Assembly (NCBI GenBank): GCA_035631315.1
Contig: DASQIZ010000109.1
Location: 62,001 to 126,000, forward strand
DNA length: 64,000 nt
Direction of reading: 5' to 3'
From: 40CM-2-70-7 sp035631315
GTDB taxonomy: Bacteria; Gemmatimonadota; Gemmatimonadetes; Gemmatimonadales; GWC2-71-9
The notes below the pieces were generated by a model. That model had not been told where the DNA came from, did not search any database, and saw only the letters and a program-made list of their open reading frames with translations. Both the position numbers and the translations under genes were made by a program. This document shows, one piece after another, positions 50,716-58,516 of the stretch (positions are counted from its first letter, which is position 1; every line of letters starts with the position of its first letter).

Positions 50716-51927
50716 ATGCTGCTCGGCGAGATCATCAAGGTCGCGTTGCAGGCGATCCGGGCGAACAAGCTCCGGGCCCTGCTCACGATGCTCGGCATCA
50801 TCATCGGCGTCGGGGCCGTGATCACGATGGTCGCCCTCGGCACCGGGGCGCAGAAGTCGGTCCAGGACCGGATCCAGGCCCTCGGCCCGACACTCCTCAC
50901 CGTGTTCCCCGGGCAGAGCTTCCGGGGCGGAGTGGCATTCAGCACGCGCGTCAGCCTGACCATGGACGACGACACGGCGCTCATCAACAACAAGCACTAC
51001 ATCAGCGAAGTCGTGCCGGAGCTGTCGGGCAACCTGCAGGTGCAGTACGCGAACCAGAACATCAACACCACGGTCCTGGGCAGTACCGCAAACTACTACT
51101 CGGTCCACAACTACAGCATGATCGCGGGCCGGATGTTCACCAACGGTGAGGATGACGCCCGGCAGCGGTACGCGGTACTCGGTGGCCAGGTGCCGGAGGA
51201 GCTGGCGGCCAACCCCCAGGCGATGATCGGCCAGACGCTCCAGATCCGGGGCATTCCGTTCGAAATCATCGGCGTGCTGTCCAACAAGGGGTCGCAGGGC
51301 TTCAGCAACCCCGACGAACAGATTCTCATTCCGCTGCAGACCGCCCGCTACCGGATCTTCGGGTCGAACCGCATACGCGATCTCACCATCGAAGTCGGTG
51401 ACCTCGCGAACATGAATCTCGGGATGATCGAGATCGAATCGGTCCTCCGGCGCCAGCACAAGATCCGGCCCGGCATGGATGACGATTTCCAGATCCGGAA
51501 CCAGACCGACATTCTCAGCACGTTTCAGGAAACGGCGCAGACCTTCGGGTTCCTGCTCGCCGGCATCGCCACGGTGAGTCTCATCGTCGGCGGCATCGGC
51601 ATCATGAACATCATGCTGGTGTCCGTCACCGAGCGCACGCGCGAGATCGGCGTACGGAAGGCCCTCGGCGCGACCCGGTTCAACATTCTCTTCCAGTTCC
51701 TGGTCGAGGCCCTCGTCCTCTGCATGGCGGGCGGCGTCATCGGCATCATCCTCGGCTCGGGTGGTGCGATCGTGCTGGCGCAGTTTGCCCACTGGAATAC
51801 GTCGATTTCACTCTACGCGATCGTCCTGGCGTTCTTCTTCAGTGCGCTGGTCGGCCTCCTGTTCGGGGTCTGGCCCGCCAGACGCGCCGCGTCCCTCGAT
51901 CCGATCGAGGCGTTGAGATACGAGTAG
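50716..51927 (+). CDS. MacB/FtsX-type ABC permease
   Basis: The 403-residue protein has the MacB permease topology. An N-terminal helix (LRALLTMLGIIIGVGAVITMVALGTGAQ) is followed by a large periplasmic MacB-PCD domain and three C-terminal helices. The FtsX signature is IMLVSVTERTREIGVRKALGAT, and the end is WPARRAASLDPIEALRYE. The ATPase is a separate gene here, whereas E. coli MacB is a fusion. Together with the adaptor and TolC protein it forms a tripartite exporter. The operon ends here, followed by a strong hairpin. Confidence 0.93.
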   Translation: MLLGEIIKVALQAIRANKLRALLTMLGIIIGVGAVITMVALGTGAQKSVQDRIQALGPTLLTVFPGQSFRGGVAFSTRVSLTMDDDTALINNKHYISEVVPELSGNLQVQYANQNINTTVLGSTANYYSVHNYSMIAGRMFTNGEDDARQRYAVLGGQVPEELAANPQAMIGQTLQIRGIPFEIIGVLSNKGSQGFSNPDEQILIPLQTARYRIFGSNRIRDLTIEVGDLANMNLGMIEIESVLRRQHKIRPGMDDDFQIRNQTDILSTFQETAQTFGFLLAGIATVSLIVGGIGIMNIMLVSVTERTREIGVRKALGATRFNILFQFLVEALVLCMAGGVIGIILGSGGAIVLAQFAHWNTSISLYAIVLAFFFSALVGLLFGVWPARRAASLDPIEALRYE

Positions 51928-51969
51928 ACACGACGAATGGCGGTAAGGCGTCGCCGGGAAGCGGGAGGT

Positions 51970-52010
51970 GGGAAGAGGGAAGTGTGATCGCGTCACACTT
52001 CCCTCTTCCC
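51970..52010 (+). terminator. Long perfect hairpin after the macB-like gene
   Basis: The 18-bp arms at 51970-51987 and 51993-52010 are exact complements (GGGAAGAGGGAAGTGTGA and its reverse) with the loop TCGCG. No T-tract follows. It closes the 20-kb plus-strand run and lies 24 nt before the next -10-like box. Confidence 0.7.
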
Positions 52011-52026
52011 GCTTCCCTCTTCCCGC
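51999..52026. repeat. Perfect 14-nt tandem duplication TTCCCTCTTCCCGC
   Basis: TTCCCTCTTCCCGC occurs at 51999-52012 and again at 52013-52026. The first copy forms the right arm of the hairpin. The pyrimidine-rich heptamer type resembles the repeat inside the hydrolase gene near 31750. Confidence 0.75.
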
Positions 52027-52034
52027 TCCTCTAT

Positions 52035-52040
52035 TAGGTT
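52035..52040 (+). promoter_or_regulatory. -10-like TAGGTT before the DUF5916 gene
   Basis: TAGGTT is 6 nt upstream of the GTG at 52047, with no Shine-Dalgarno. It is directly downstream of the hairpin and the tandem repeat. Confidence 0.45.
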
Positions 52041-52046
52041 CCGTCC

Positions 52047-54362
52047 GTGATTCTCCCGCTGCTCCTCGCCCTTCAGGGGCCCCAGGCCACCGACCCCGGT
52101 CACGTCTTCGCGGGCCGGAGCGGCGCGCTGAGCGTCGCGATTCCCCGCGTGGATGCCAAGGTCACCATCGACGGCAACCTGGACGAGCCGGTCTGGAGTC
52201 AGGCCGCGCTCCTCACGGGATTTTCCCAGTACACGCCCGTCGACGGCCTGCCCGCCGCCGACTCGACTCAGGTACTGATATGGTATGGACCCGACGCCAT
52301 CTATTTCGGCATCCGGGCGTACGAGCCGCATGGCGATCTCGTCCGGGCCACGATGGCCGATCGCGACGCGATCGACGCCGACGATAACGTCCAGATTCTG
52401 CTCGACACGTACCACGACCACCGGCGCGCCCTCGAGTTCGCGGTCAATCCGCTGGGCATTCAGGAAGACGGCGTGCGGAGCGAAGGACTGGCGGGCGCCG
52501 CGGGCGGCGGGAACGCCGCCACCGGCCGGTTCGACGGCGTGATCGACCTCAACCCGGACTTCGTCTGGGAGTCTCGCGGTCACGTGACCCCGTGGGGATA
52601 CCAGGTCGAGGTCCGCATCCCCTTCAAGAGTATCCGGTATCAGAGTGTCGATCCCCAGGACTGGGGTCTGCAGGTCATCCGCAACGTGACCCACTCGGGC
52701 TATCAGGACACGTGGACCCCCGTCGTCCGCGCCAACGCGAGCTTCCTGATCCAGGCCGGCACGATCACGGGTCTCTCCGACCTGCACCGCGGCCTCGTGA
52801 TGGATGTGACGCCGGAGTTCACGAGCAAGGTGGAAGGCGATTCGGCGGCGGTGAACCGGTACGTCTACAAAGGCACGCCCGAGTTTGGCGCTACGCTGCA
52901 CTGGGGCCTGACCAGCAACTTGAGTCTCGCCGCCACGGCCCACCCTGACTTCTCCCAGGTCGAAGCGGACGCGGCGCAGGTCACGGTGAACCAGCGCTTC
53001 GCGCTCTTCTATCCCGAAAAGCGTCCGTTCTTCCTCGACGGCCTGGAGCAGTACGACACGCCCAACCAGCTGATCTACACCCGCCAGATCATTCAGCCGG
53101 TTGCGGGCGCCAAGCTGACCGGCAAGGCCGGGGAGACCAACATCGCGTACCTCGGCGCCGTGGACGCCGTGGATCCGGCGACCGGGAAGAATCCGATCTA
53201 CAACGTCATGCGCATCGGCCACGACCTGGGGGCATCGTCCACCGCCGGCCTGGTCTACACCGACCGCGTCGAGGGAACGGACTACAATCGCGTCTTCGGC
53301 GCCGACGGCCGGGTCATCTGGCTCAAGCGCTGGTTCTCGCAGCTGCAGCTCGCGGGATCGTGGACGAGGGATGCGGCAGGGTCACGCGCCGGTACGCTGT
53401 GGGACGCCACACTCGGCGACTACACCGGCCGCCGGTACGGAAATCACTTCGAGTTCGAGGGCATCACGCCGAACTTCGAGGCCGCGTCGGGATTCGTGAA
53501 TCGCACCGGCGTCGTCTTCGCCCGGCTCTTCAACCGGTTGACGTGGTACGGCCAGCCGGGCGCCACGATGGAGCAGCTCCAGACCATCTTCATGGGGACG
53601 CCCCTCTGGCGGTACGATGACTTCTGGCACGCCCGCGGCACCATCGAGGGCGGCTGGACCAACACCTGGGGACTCACCCTCCGCGGGGGTTGGAACCTGA
53701 GTGCCGCCGTCAGCGACAACCTCCAGCGCTTCGACTCGGCCACGTACGCCTCGTATCGGGTGGATCGCGGCGTCGACACGATCGCCTTCACCATCCCGCA
53801 CGGTCTCTACAACCTCATCGCGGCGAACGCGGGCGTCACCAGCCCGAATCGCGCCCTGCAGTGGTCGCTCAACGTCGGCTACGGACATTCCGTGATTTTT
53901 GCCGAGGCCGCGGAAGGGAAAGAGCTGACTACGAACGCGACGCTCTCGTGGAAACCGACACCGTCGATCCGGGTCTCCGCGACCTGGCTCCACGACCGCC
54001 TGGTCCGGGAACGTGACGGCAGCGAGTTCGCGCTGGCGAACATTCCGCGCCTTGAATTCGACTACCAGCTCAACCGGTCGGTATTCGTGCGGTACATCGG
54101 GCAGTACGTGGCCCAGCGCCAGTCGGCGCTCGAGGACCCGCGCACCGGACAGCCGCTCCTGGTGAACAGCGCGGCCGTCGTTGGATCCCTGTCCAACGGG
54201 TTCCGGAACGACTTCCTGCTTTCCTACAAGCCGATTCCGGGAACGGTGTTCTTCCTGGGGTATGGAACGTCGCTGTCGGAGCCGACGGCGTTTGGATTTT
54301 CGAACCTGCAGCGCGTCCAGGACGGCTTCTTCCTGAAGGCAAGCTACCTGTTCAGGATGTAG
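52047..54362 (+). CDS. DUF5916 protein with N-terminal CBM9-like domain
   Basis: The 771-residue protein has a short export signal (MILPLLLALQ) and a CBM9-like beta-sandwich at about 30-220. Motifs are KVTIDGNLDEPVWSQA, VLIWYGPDAIYFGIRAYEP, DNVQILLDTYHDHRRALEFAVNP and YQVEVRIPFKSIRY. From about 250 a DUF5916 region follows, with ATAHPDFSQVEADAAQVTVNQRF and FYPEKRPFFLDGLEQY. The C-terminal strands end in KASYLFRM, consistent with an outer-membrane barrel. Such proteins are frequent in Gemmatimonadota and Bacteroidota; their ligand is unknown. GTG start fits the leaderless pattern. Confidence 0.85.
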   Translation: MILPLLLALQGPQATDPGHVFAGRSGALSVAIPRVDAKVTIDGNLDEPVWSQAALLTGFSQYTPVDGLPAADSTQVLIWYGPDAIYFGIRAYEPHGDLVRATMADRDAIDADDNVQILLDTYHDHRRALEFAVNPLGIQEDGVRSEGLAGAAGGGNAATGRFDGVIDLNPDFVWESRGHVTPWGYQVEVRIPFKSIRYQSVDPQDWGLQVIRNVTHSGYQDTWTPVVRANASFLIQAGTITGLSDLHRGLVMDVTPEFTSKVEGDSAAVNRYVYKGTPEFGATLHWGLTSNLSLAATAHPDFSQVEADAAQVTVNQRFALFYPEKRPFFLDGLEQYDTPNQLIYTRQIIQPVAGAKLTGKAGETNIAYLGAVDAVDPATGKNPIYNVMRIGHDLGASSTAGLVYTDRVEGTDYNRVFGADGRVIWLKRWFSQLQLAGSWTRDAAGSRAGTLWDATLGDYTGRRYGNHFEFEGITPNFEAASGFVNRTGVVFARLFNRLTWYGQPGATMEQLQTIFMGTPLWRYDDFWHARGTIEGGWTNTWGLTLRGGWNLSAAVSDNLQRFDSATYASYRVDRGVDTIAFTIPHGLYNLIAANAGVTSPNRALQWSLNVGYGHSVIFAEAAEGKELTTNATLSWKPTPSIRVSATWLHDRLVRERDGSEFALANIPRLEFDYQLNRSVFVRYIGQYVAQRQSALEDPRTGQPLLVNSAAVVGSLSNGFRNDFLLSYKPIPGTVFFLGYGTSLSEPTAFGFSNLQRVQDGFFLKASYLFRM

Positions 54363-54372
54363 GTCCGCCCCA

Positions 54373-54909
54373 TCAGGTCGCGACCCGCGGAGCGCCCTTG
54401 GTGCTGTCTGAATCGATGTTGAAATACGCCTCGATCTCGTCGAGCAGGTCGTCGTCCGAGTAGATCCCCGTCAGGATGCGTTCCGGACCGCCCGGATCCA
54501 GCAGGACGTACCCGTACGGGTAGTCGAGCCCCGACAGGACGATCATGCGGCGGTGATGGGCGGGGCCTTCGACGTAGACGGTGTCCGCGGTGGTCGGCAC
54601 GATCGCGATCCCCGCCTGCTTGAGCTCGGCGGTCACCTGGTCCGTGTAGTAGGTCAGGTCGTCGTACGCGGAGCTCGCGTCACCCGCAGACAGCGTATCC
54701 GCGGCACCGAGCCAGAAAACGATCATGGTGGGCGCGGTGATGACGCGGGGCCGCCGGAGCGTCGACCGGCTGGAGTCGCGGAGCTCGAGCGAGTCGCGGC
54801 CGCGAGCGCCGGGGAGCCGTTGCAGACCGCGGTGGTTGTGCGCCAGCGGCGCGTGCGGGCGGCACCCGAACGCGAACAGCGCGAGGAACAGGACATTGGC
54901 CGACTTCAT
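54373..54909 (-). CDS. Small unknown lipoprotein
   Basis: The 178-residue protein starts with a signal ending in the lipobox FAFGC (residue 16). The mature part has a basic region (residues 25-55) and a mixed alpha/beta domain with MIVFWLGAADTLSAGD, RRMIVLSGLDYPYGYVLLDPGG and an acidic end (DDDLLDEIEAYFNIDSDS). I do not recognise the family. It is divergent from the cytochrome b gene with only 22 bp between start codons, and both share one AT-rich palindromic box. Confidence 0.6.
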   Translation of the reverse strand: MKSANVLFLALFAFGCRPHAPLAHNHRGLQRLPGARGRDSLELRDSSRSTLRRPRVITAPTMIVFWLGAADTLSAGDASSAYDDLTYYTDQVTAELKQAGIAIVPTTADTVYVEGPAHHRRMIVLSGLDYPYGYVLLDPGGPERILTGIYSDDDLLDEIEAYFNIDSDSTKGAPRVAT

Positions 54910-54917
54910 CGCAGGGA

Positions 54918-54925
54918 AATATATT
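54918..54925. promoter_or_regulatory. Overlapping bidirectional -10 box
   Basis: AATATATT (54918-54925) reads TATATT on both strands. On the plus strand it lies 6 nt before the ATG at 54932; on the minus strand it lies 8 nt before the ATG at 54909. With 22 bp between the starts there is no room for leaders. Confidence 0.6.
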
Positions 54926-54931
54926 CGCGAG

Positions 54932-55627
54932 ATGACCACCCCCGCGCCTGCACCAGTCCCAGCCGCCCAGGCTGTCCGGCGTCATCACTGGATCGTTCGT
55001 CTGTGCCATTGGGCAACGGCCTTCGTCCTGGCAGGTATGGTCGCCAGCGGTCTGCAGATCTACGAGGCGTACACCCGCTTCGGAAACCGGGGGGACCCCG
55101 CGTACCCCAGCCCCTTCAACGGGACCGTCTTCCCGCACTGGAGCCGCCTCGGAGGCTGGCTGGCGGCCGGGCTGAACTGGCACTTCGCCTTGATGTGGCC
55201 CTTCATCATCGGCGGCCTTCTCTACGTCTCGTACCTCGCGTTCAGCGGTGAATGGCGGTCCCTGCTGTTCCGGCCGCGGGACATCCGCGGCGCCATCGAA
55301 ATGCAGAAGTACTACCTGGGGCTCGTGAAGGAGCATCCGCCGCAGGGCAAGCACAATCCGCTGCAGAAGTTCGCCTACACCTTCATCATCCTGCTGGGCG
55401 CGTTGTCGGCCGTCACCGGTCTGTCCATCTACAAAACGACGCAGTTCGGCTGGCTCACCAGCCTGTTCGGCGGCTTTCAAGCGGCCCGCTACTGGCACTT
55501 CTGGGCAGTCTGGATCTTCGTGGGGTTCACGCTGGCGCACGTCACACTGGTCTTCCTCGTCGATCCCCATTCCCTGCGCGCGATGATCACCGGCTGGTAT
55601 CGCGGGAGGTTCCCGAGCCATGACTGA
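54932..55627 (+). CDS. Cytochrome b561/thiosulfate-reductase-type membrane subunit
   Basis: The 231-residue protein has four membrane helices with heme-b type histidines. These are HHWIVRLCHWATAFVLAGM in helix 1, LNWHFALMWPFIIGG in helix 2, and WHFWAVWIFVGFTLAHVTLVF in the last helix. The pattern fits the bacterial cytochrome b (Ni-hydrogenase/thiosulfate reductase) family. It overlaps by 8 nt the molybdopterin oxidoreductase gene and probably passes electrons between that enzyme and the quinone pool. It resembles MsrQ in role, but not obviously in sequence. The ATG is leaderless-type. Confidence 0.85.
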   Translation: MTTPAPAPVPAAQAVRRHHWIVRLCHWATAFVLAGMVASGLQIYEAYTRFGNRGDPAYPSPFNGTVFPHWSRLGGWLAAGLNWHFALMWPFIIGGLLYVSYLAFSGEWRSLLFRPRDIRGAIEMQKYYLGLVKEHPPQGKHNPLQKFAYTFIILLGALSAVTGLSIYKTTQFGWLTSLFGGFQAARYWHFWAVWIFVGFTLAHVTLVFLVDPHSLRAMITGWYRGRFPSHD

Positions 55628-56321
55628 CCGGCGCTCGTTTCTGAAGGCGGCCGGCATCGGCGCCACATCCCTCCTGGCCGGTTGCGGCTGGGATGGCGGG
55701 AAGACGGTCAAGCCCGCCCTGCTCTCGATCTCGCGGCTCAACGATTGGGTCGGAGAGCATCTGCTCTTCTCGCCCAGCCGGATCGCGAAGAATTACGACC
55801 CGAGCCGGCGGAGCGCCGGACTCCCAGCGTACTTCATCTCGGATACGGTCCCGATGCTGCAGGATCCGGCGGCGTGGCGGCTGTCCGTCGGCGGATTGGT
55901 GCGGACGCCCTCGAGCCTCACGCTCGACGACCTCAAGGCGATGCCGAGCGTGACCTACACCGTAAAGCACCACTGCGTGGAGGGCTGGAGCGCGATCGCG
56001 ACCTGGACCGGCGTGCCGGTGTCCGCCATCGCGCAGAAATGCGGCATGGCCCCCGCGGCACACTACATCGATTTTCAGTCGTTCGACTCGGGGTACTCCA
56101 ACGGATGGGACCTGGCGAGCGCGATGCACCCGCAGACGATCCTGGCGTATGCCATGAATGACAGGCTACTCGGACCAGATCATGGCGCGCCGCTGCGGCT
56201 CTACTCGCCGACCAAGCTGGGGTACAAGATGACGAAGTATCTCACCGCCATGAACTTCACTGAGCAACGGCCGGGAGGATACTGGGAGGATCAGGGCTAT
56301 CCGTGGTTCGGCGGGATATAG
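55620..56321 (+). CDS. Exported molybdopterin-dependent oxidoreductase (sulfite-oxidase fold)
   Basis: The 233-residue protein starts MTDRRSFLKAAGIG, a twin-arginine motif (R4, R5), and continues to a lipobox-like LLAGC at residue 22, so it is Tat-exported and maybe lipid-anchored. The molybdenum-ligand cysteine is C119 in KHHCVEGWSAIATWTGVP, typical of the sulfite-oxidase/YedY (MsrP) fold. YEDY-like ends such as LGYKMTKYL and GYWEDQGYPWFGG also match. It lacks the dimerisation domain of sulfite oxidases. The substrate may be a methionine sulfoxide or another oxidised sulfur compound, which cannot be fixed from sequence. Confidence 0.88.
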   Translation: MTDRRSFLKAAGIGATSLLAGCGWDGGKTVKPALLSISRLNDWVGEHLLFSPSRIAKNYDPSRRSAGLPAYFISDTVPMLQDPAAWRLSVGGLVRTPSSLTLDDLKAMPSVTYTVKHHCVEGWSAIATWTGVPVSAIAQKCGMAPAAHYIDFQSFDSGYSNGWDLASAMHPQTILAYAMNDRLLGPDHGAPLRLYSPTKLGYKMTKYLTAMNFTEQRPGGYWEDQGYPWFGGI

Positions 56322-56330
56322 CCAGAAGAG

Positions 56331-56472
56331 CTAGACGCACAGACGCTACCTACTAGACGCACAGACGCACAGACGCGCAGACGCGCAGATGGTCAACAGT
56401 AAGAGGGGACAGGGATTGACTCTCCTGTCCCCTCATCGGTTCTGCATCCCATCCGTGCGTCTATGCGTCTAG
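56331..56472. repeat. Short element with CTAGACGC inverted ends and inner octamer repeats
   Basis: The left end CTAGACGCACAGACGC (56331-56346) is inverted at the right end (56457-56472) with one mismatch. Inside the left half, the 8-mer AGACGCAC recurs with variants at 56333, 56341, 56355, 56363, 56371 and 56379, and CTAGACGCACAGACGC itself recurs at 56353. A hairpin lies in the centre. No coding frame fits. It resembles a small REP/MITE-like element between convergent genes. Confidence 0.65.
56403..56434. terminator. Hairpin inside the repeat element, possible bidirectional terminator
   Basis: GAGGGGACAGG (56403-56413) pairs perfectly with CCTGTCCCCTC (56424-56434) around a 10-nt loop. It lies between the molybdenum oxidoreductase and the convergent kinase. 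No T-tract is visible. Confidence 0.55.
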
Positions 56473-56476
56473 CAGT

Positions 56477-58516
56477 TCATCCAATCAGGTCGAGCGCGTC
56501 GTACATGGATGCCGCGGTCTCGTACCGCTCATCCGTCTTCCGACTCATCGCTTTGAGTATGACCGCCGCCAGCGTCTCGGGTACTTCCTCATTCAGCGAT
56601 CTCGGATCCGGCGGCTCTTCTTCAAGGTGCTTGGCAATGAGTGTCCATGGCGTATCCGCCTCAAACGGCACCCGGCCGGAGACGCACTCGAAGAGCACGA
56701 CGCCCGCGGAATAGAGATCACTGCGCGGATCGAGGTCGAGCCCCTGTAATTGCTCCGGTGACATGTAGTCGGGCGTGCCGATGGACATGCCGGCTTCGGT
56801 AAGTCCCTTGCCCTTGGGCGGGTTCGCGAGGCGCGCGATGCCGAAGTCCATCACCTTCAGGAACCCACTGGGCTCCACGACCATATTCTGCGGCTTGATG
56901 TCCCGATGGATCACGCCCTGTTCGTGCGCCACCTCGAGCGCCCGGCAGAGCTGTTTCCCGATCGTCAGGGTCACGGCGATCGGCAGCCGCCCCCGGTTCT
57001 CGATGAGAGACTTGAGGGACTTCCCTTCCACGAACTCCATCGTGAGGTAGTACGTCCCCTTCACCTCGCCCAGATCGTACGTCCGCACCACGTTCCGGTG
57101 CGCGATCTTCCGGGCCAGCCGGATCTCCTGCTTGAAGCGGTCGAGCGCGACCGTATCGGTGGACATGGCCTCGGGACGGAGCGTCTTGATCGCCACCGGC
57201 TCCTGCAGCTCCCGGTCGAAGGCGCGGTACACGACACCCATGCCGCCCATGCCCAGGACTTCCTTCACTTCGTACCGCCCGTCAAAGAGCGAGCCCGGCG
57301 AGAGCATCGTTCCTGCGCTCGCGGCCGCTGCGGCGCGCACTGCCGTCGGCACCGCCGAGATGGGCTGAGTGGCGGCGGCACCCGTGGCCGACATCATGTA
57401 CTCCACGAGGTCGCTCTTCTCCTTCAGATCCTCCACCAGCCCCTTGAAGTCCTGCGAGAGCATCCCGATTTCATCGTTCGATCGAATAGCCACGTCCACC
57501 GAGTAGTCGCCGTCGCGGACCTTCCGGGTGGCTTCGGCCAGCCGCCGCACCGGTTTGGCGATAGAAGACGCCCCCACGGAAGCGACCACGAGGGCGAGCA
57601 CGAACCCCACGCCGAATGCGTAGTAGAGCGCCTCCTTCAGCGAGCGGAACGTGGCCATCTCCTGATCGCGCGACCGGAGGGCGACATATCCGCCGAGCCG
57701 CCGGCCACCGGCGTTCAGAATCTTCTCTTCCAGACCGACGTAATGGCTGCCCGACATGTCGGCCGCCATCATCATCCCCGTGGTGTCAGACGTCGTATCG
57801 GCACCGAGATTCGCCGCGAGGACCGGCAGGATCTCCATGGACGGAACGGTCGCTCCAACCGGGAAGGGCCGGCCCAGGGTGTCCTGCGAGAAGAAGACCA
57901 GGTCGGTCTGGGTGGCTTCCTTGATCGCCGTCGCGAGCGCGTCATCGAACGCATAGGCGACGACCAGCACCCCTTTCGGAGCATCCTCGGGGCTGGCTCG
58001 AAGCGGGATGGCCACCGCGTAGTAGAGATTGTGCGTGGTCAAATCGCCGAACGCGCCCTCGGTCTGGTCTCCCGACAGGGCGTCGGAAAAGAGCGCGCTT
58101 CCGGAGTAGTCGACGGGGTCGGCTTCCGGCTTGTCGGTGCGCGCGATAAGGATGCCCGAGTCGTTGGTCACCAGCGCCCAGGAGGCACCGGCCAGCGACC
58201 GGATCTCGTTCGCCTGATCGAGCGCATCCGCGCGCTTCCTGCTTTCGAGCAACCGGGTGCGGTACTGGGGAACGCTCGCCGCCGCCGTTGCCGCCGCCGC
58301 CATCGCGCGGGTCCGCGCGTCGAGTTGTGCGTCGACCGCGCGATGGGTATTGAGCAGGGCCTTCCGGATGGACGCGTCAGCTGCGCGATTGGCTTGCCAG
58401 GACGTGTACACCAGCGTGGCGCCGAGGACCACCACGATCAGGGCGACCGAGGCGACGAAGACCTTCCAGGCCAGGCCGAATCGCGGCCCCTTGTCAGTAG
58501 AGCTCGCGTCCCGCAT
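56477..58516 (-). CDS. Transmembrane Ser/Thr kinase with Cache-like sensor and HAMP domain
   Basis: The 679-residue protein has TM1 at about 16-40, a periplasmic region of about 255 residues resembling a Cache-type sensor (ASWALVTNDSGILIARTDKP; LYYAVAIPLRA), TM2 at about 297-318 and a HAMP linker at 320-372 (AKPVRRLAEATRKVRDGDYSV; SNDEIGMLSQDFKGL). After a short A-rich hinge the kinase follows: GMGGMG 422-427, K444, HRDIKPQN 537-544, DFG 557-559. Joining a chemoreceptor-style sensor and HAMP to a Hanks kinase is less common than joining it to a histidine kinase. Its 5' end overlaps the upstream cupredoxin-like gene by 23 nt. Confidence 0.9.
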   Translation of the reverse strand: MRDASSTDKGPRFGLAWKVFVASVALIVVVLGATLVYTSWQANRAADASIRKALLNTHRAVDAQLDARTRAMAAAATAAASVPQYRTRLLESRKRADALDQANEIRSLAGASWALVTNDSGILIARTDKPEADPVDYSGSALFSDALSGDQTEGAFGDLTTHNLYYAVAIPLRASPEDAPKGVLVVAYAFDDALATAIKEATQTDLVFFSQDTLGRPFPVGATVPSMEILPVLAANLGADTTSDTTGMMMAADMSGSHYVGLEEKILNAGGRRLGGYVALRSRDQEMATFRSLKEALYYAFGVGFVLALVVASVGASSIAKPVRRLAEATRKVRDGDYSVDVAIRSNDEIGMLSQDFKGLVEDLKEKSDLVEYMMSATGAAATQPISAVPTAVRAAAAASAGTMLSPGSLFDGRYEVKEVLGMGGMGVVYRAFDRELQEPVAIKTLRPEAMSTDTVALDRFKQEIRLARKIAHRNVVRTYDLGEVKGTYYLTMEFVEGKSLKSLIENRGRLPIAVTLTIGKQLCRALEVAHEQGVIHRDIKPQNMVVEPSGFLKVMDFGIARLANPPKGKGLTEAGMSIGTPDYMSPEQLQGLDLDPRSDLYSAGVVLFECVSGRVPFEADTPWTLIAKHLEEEPPDPRSLNEEVPETLAAVILKAMSRKTDERYETAASMYDALDLIG

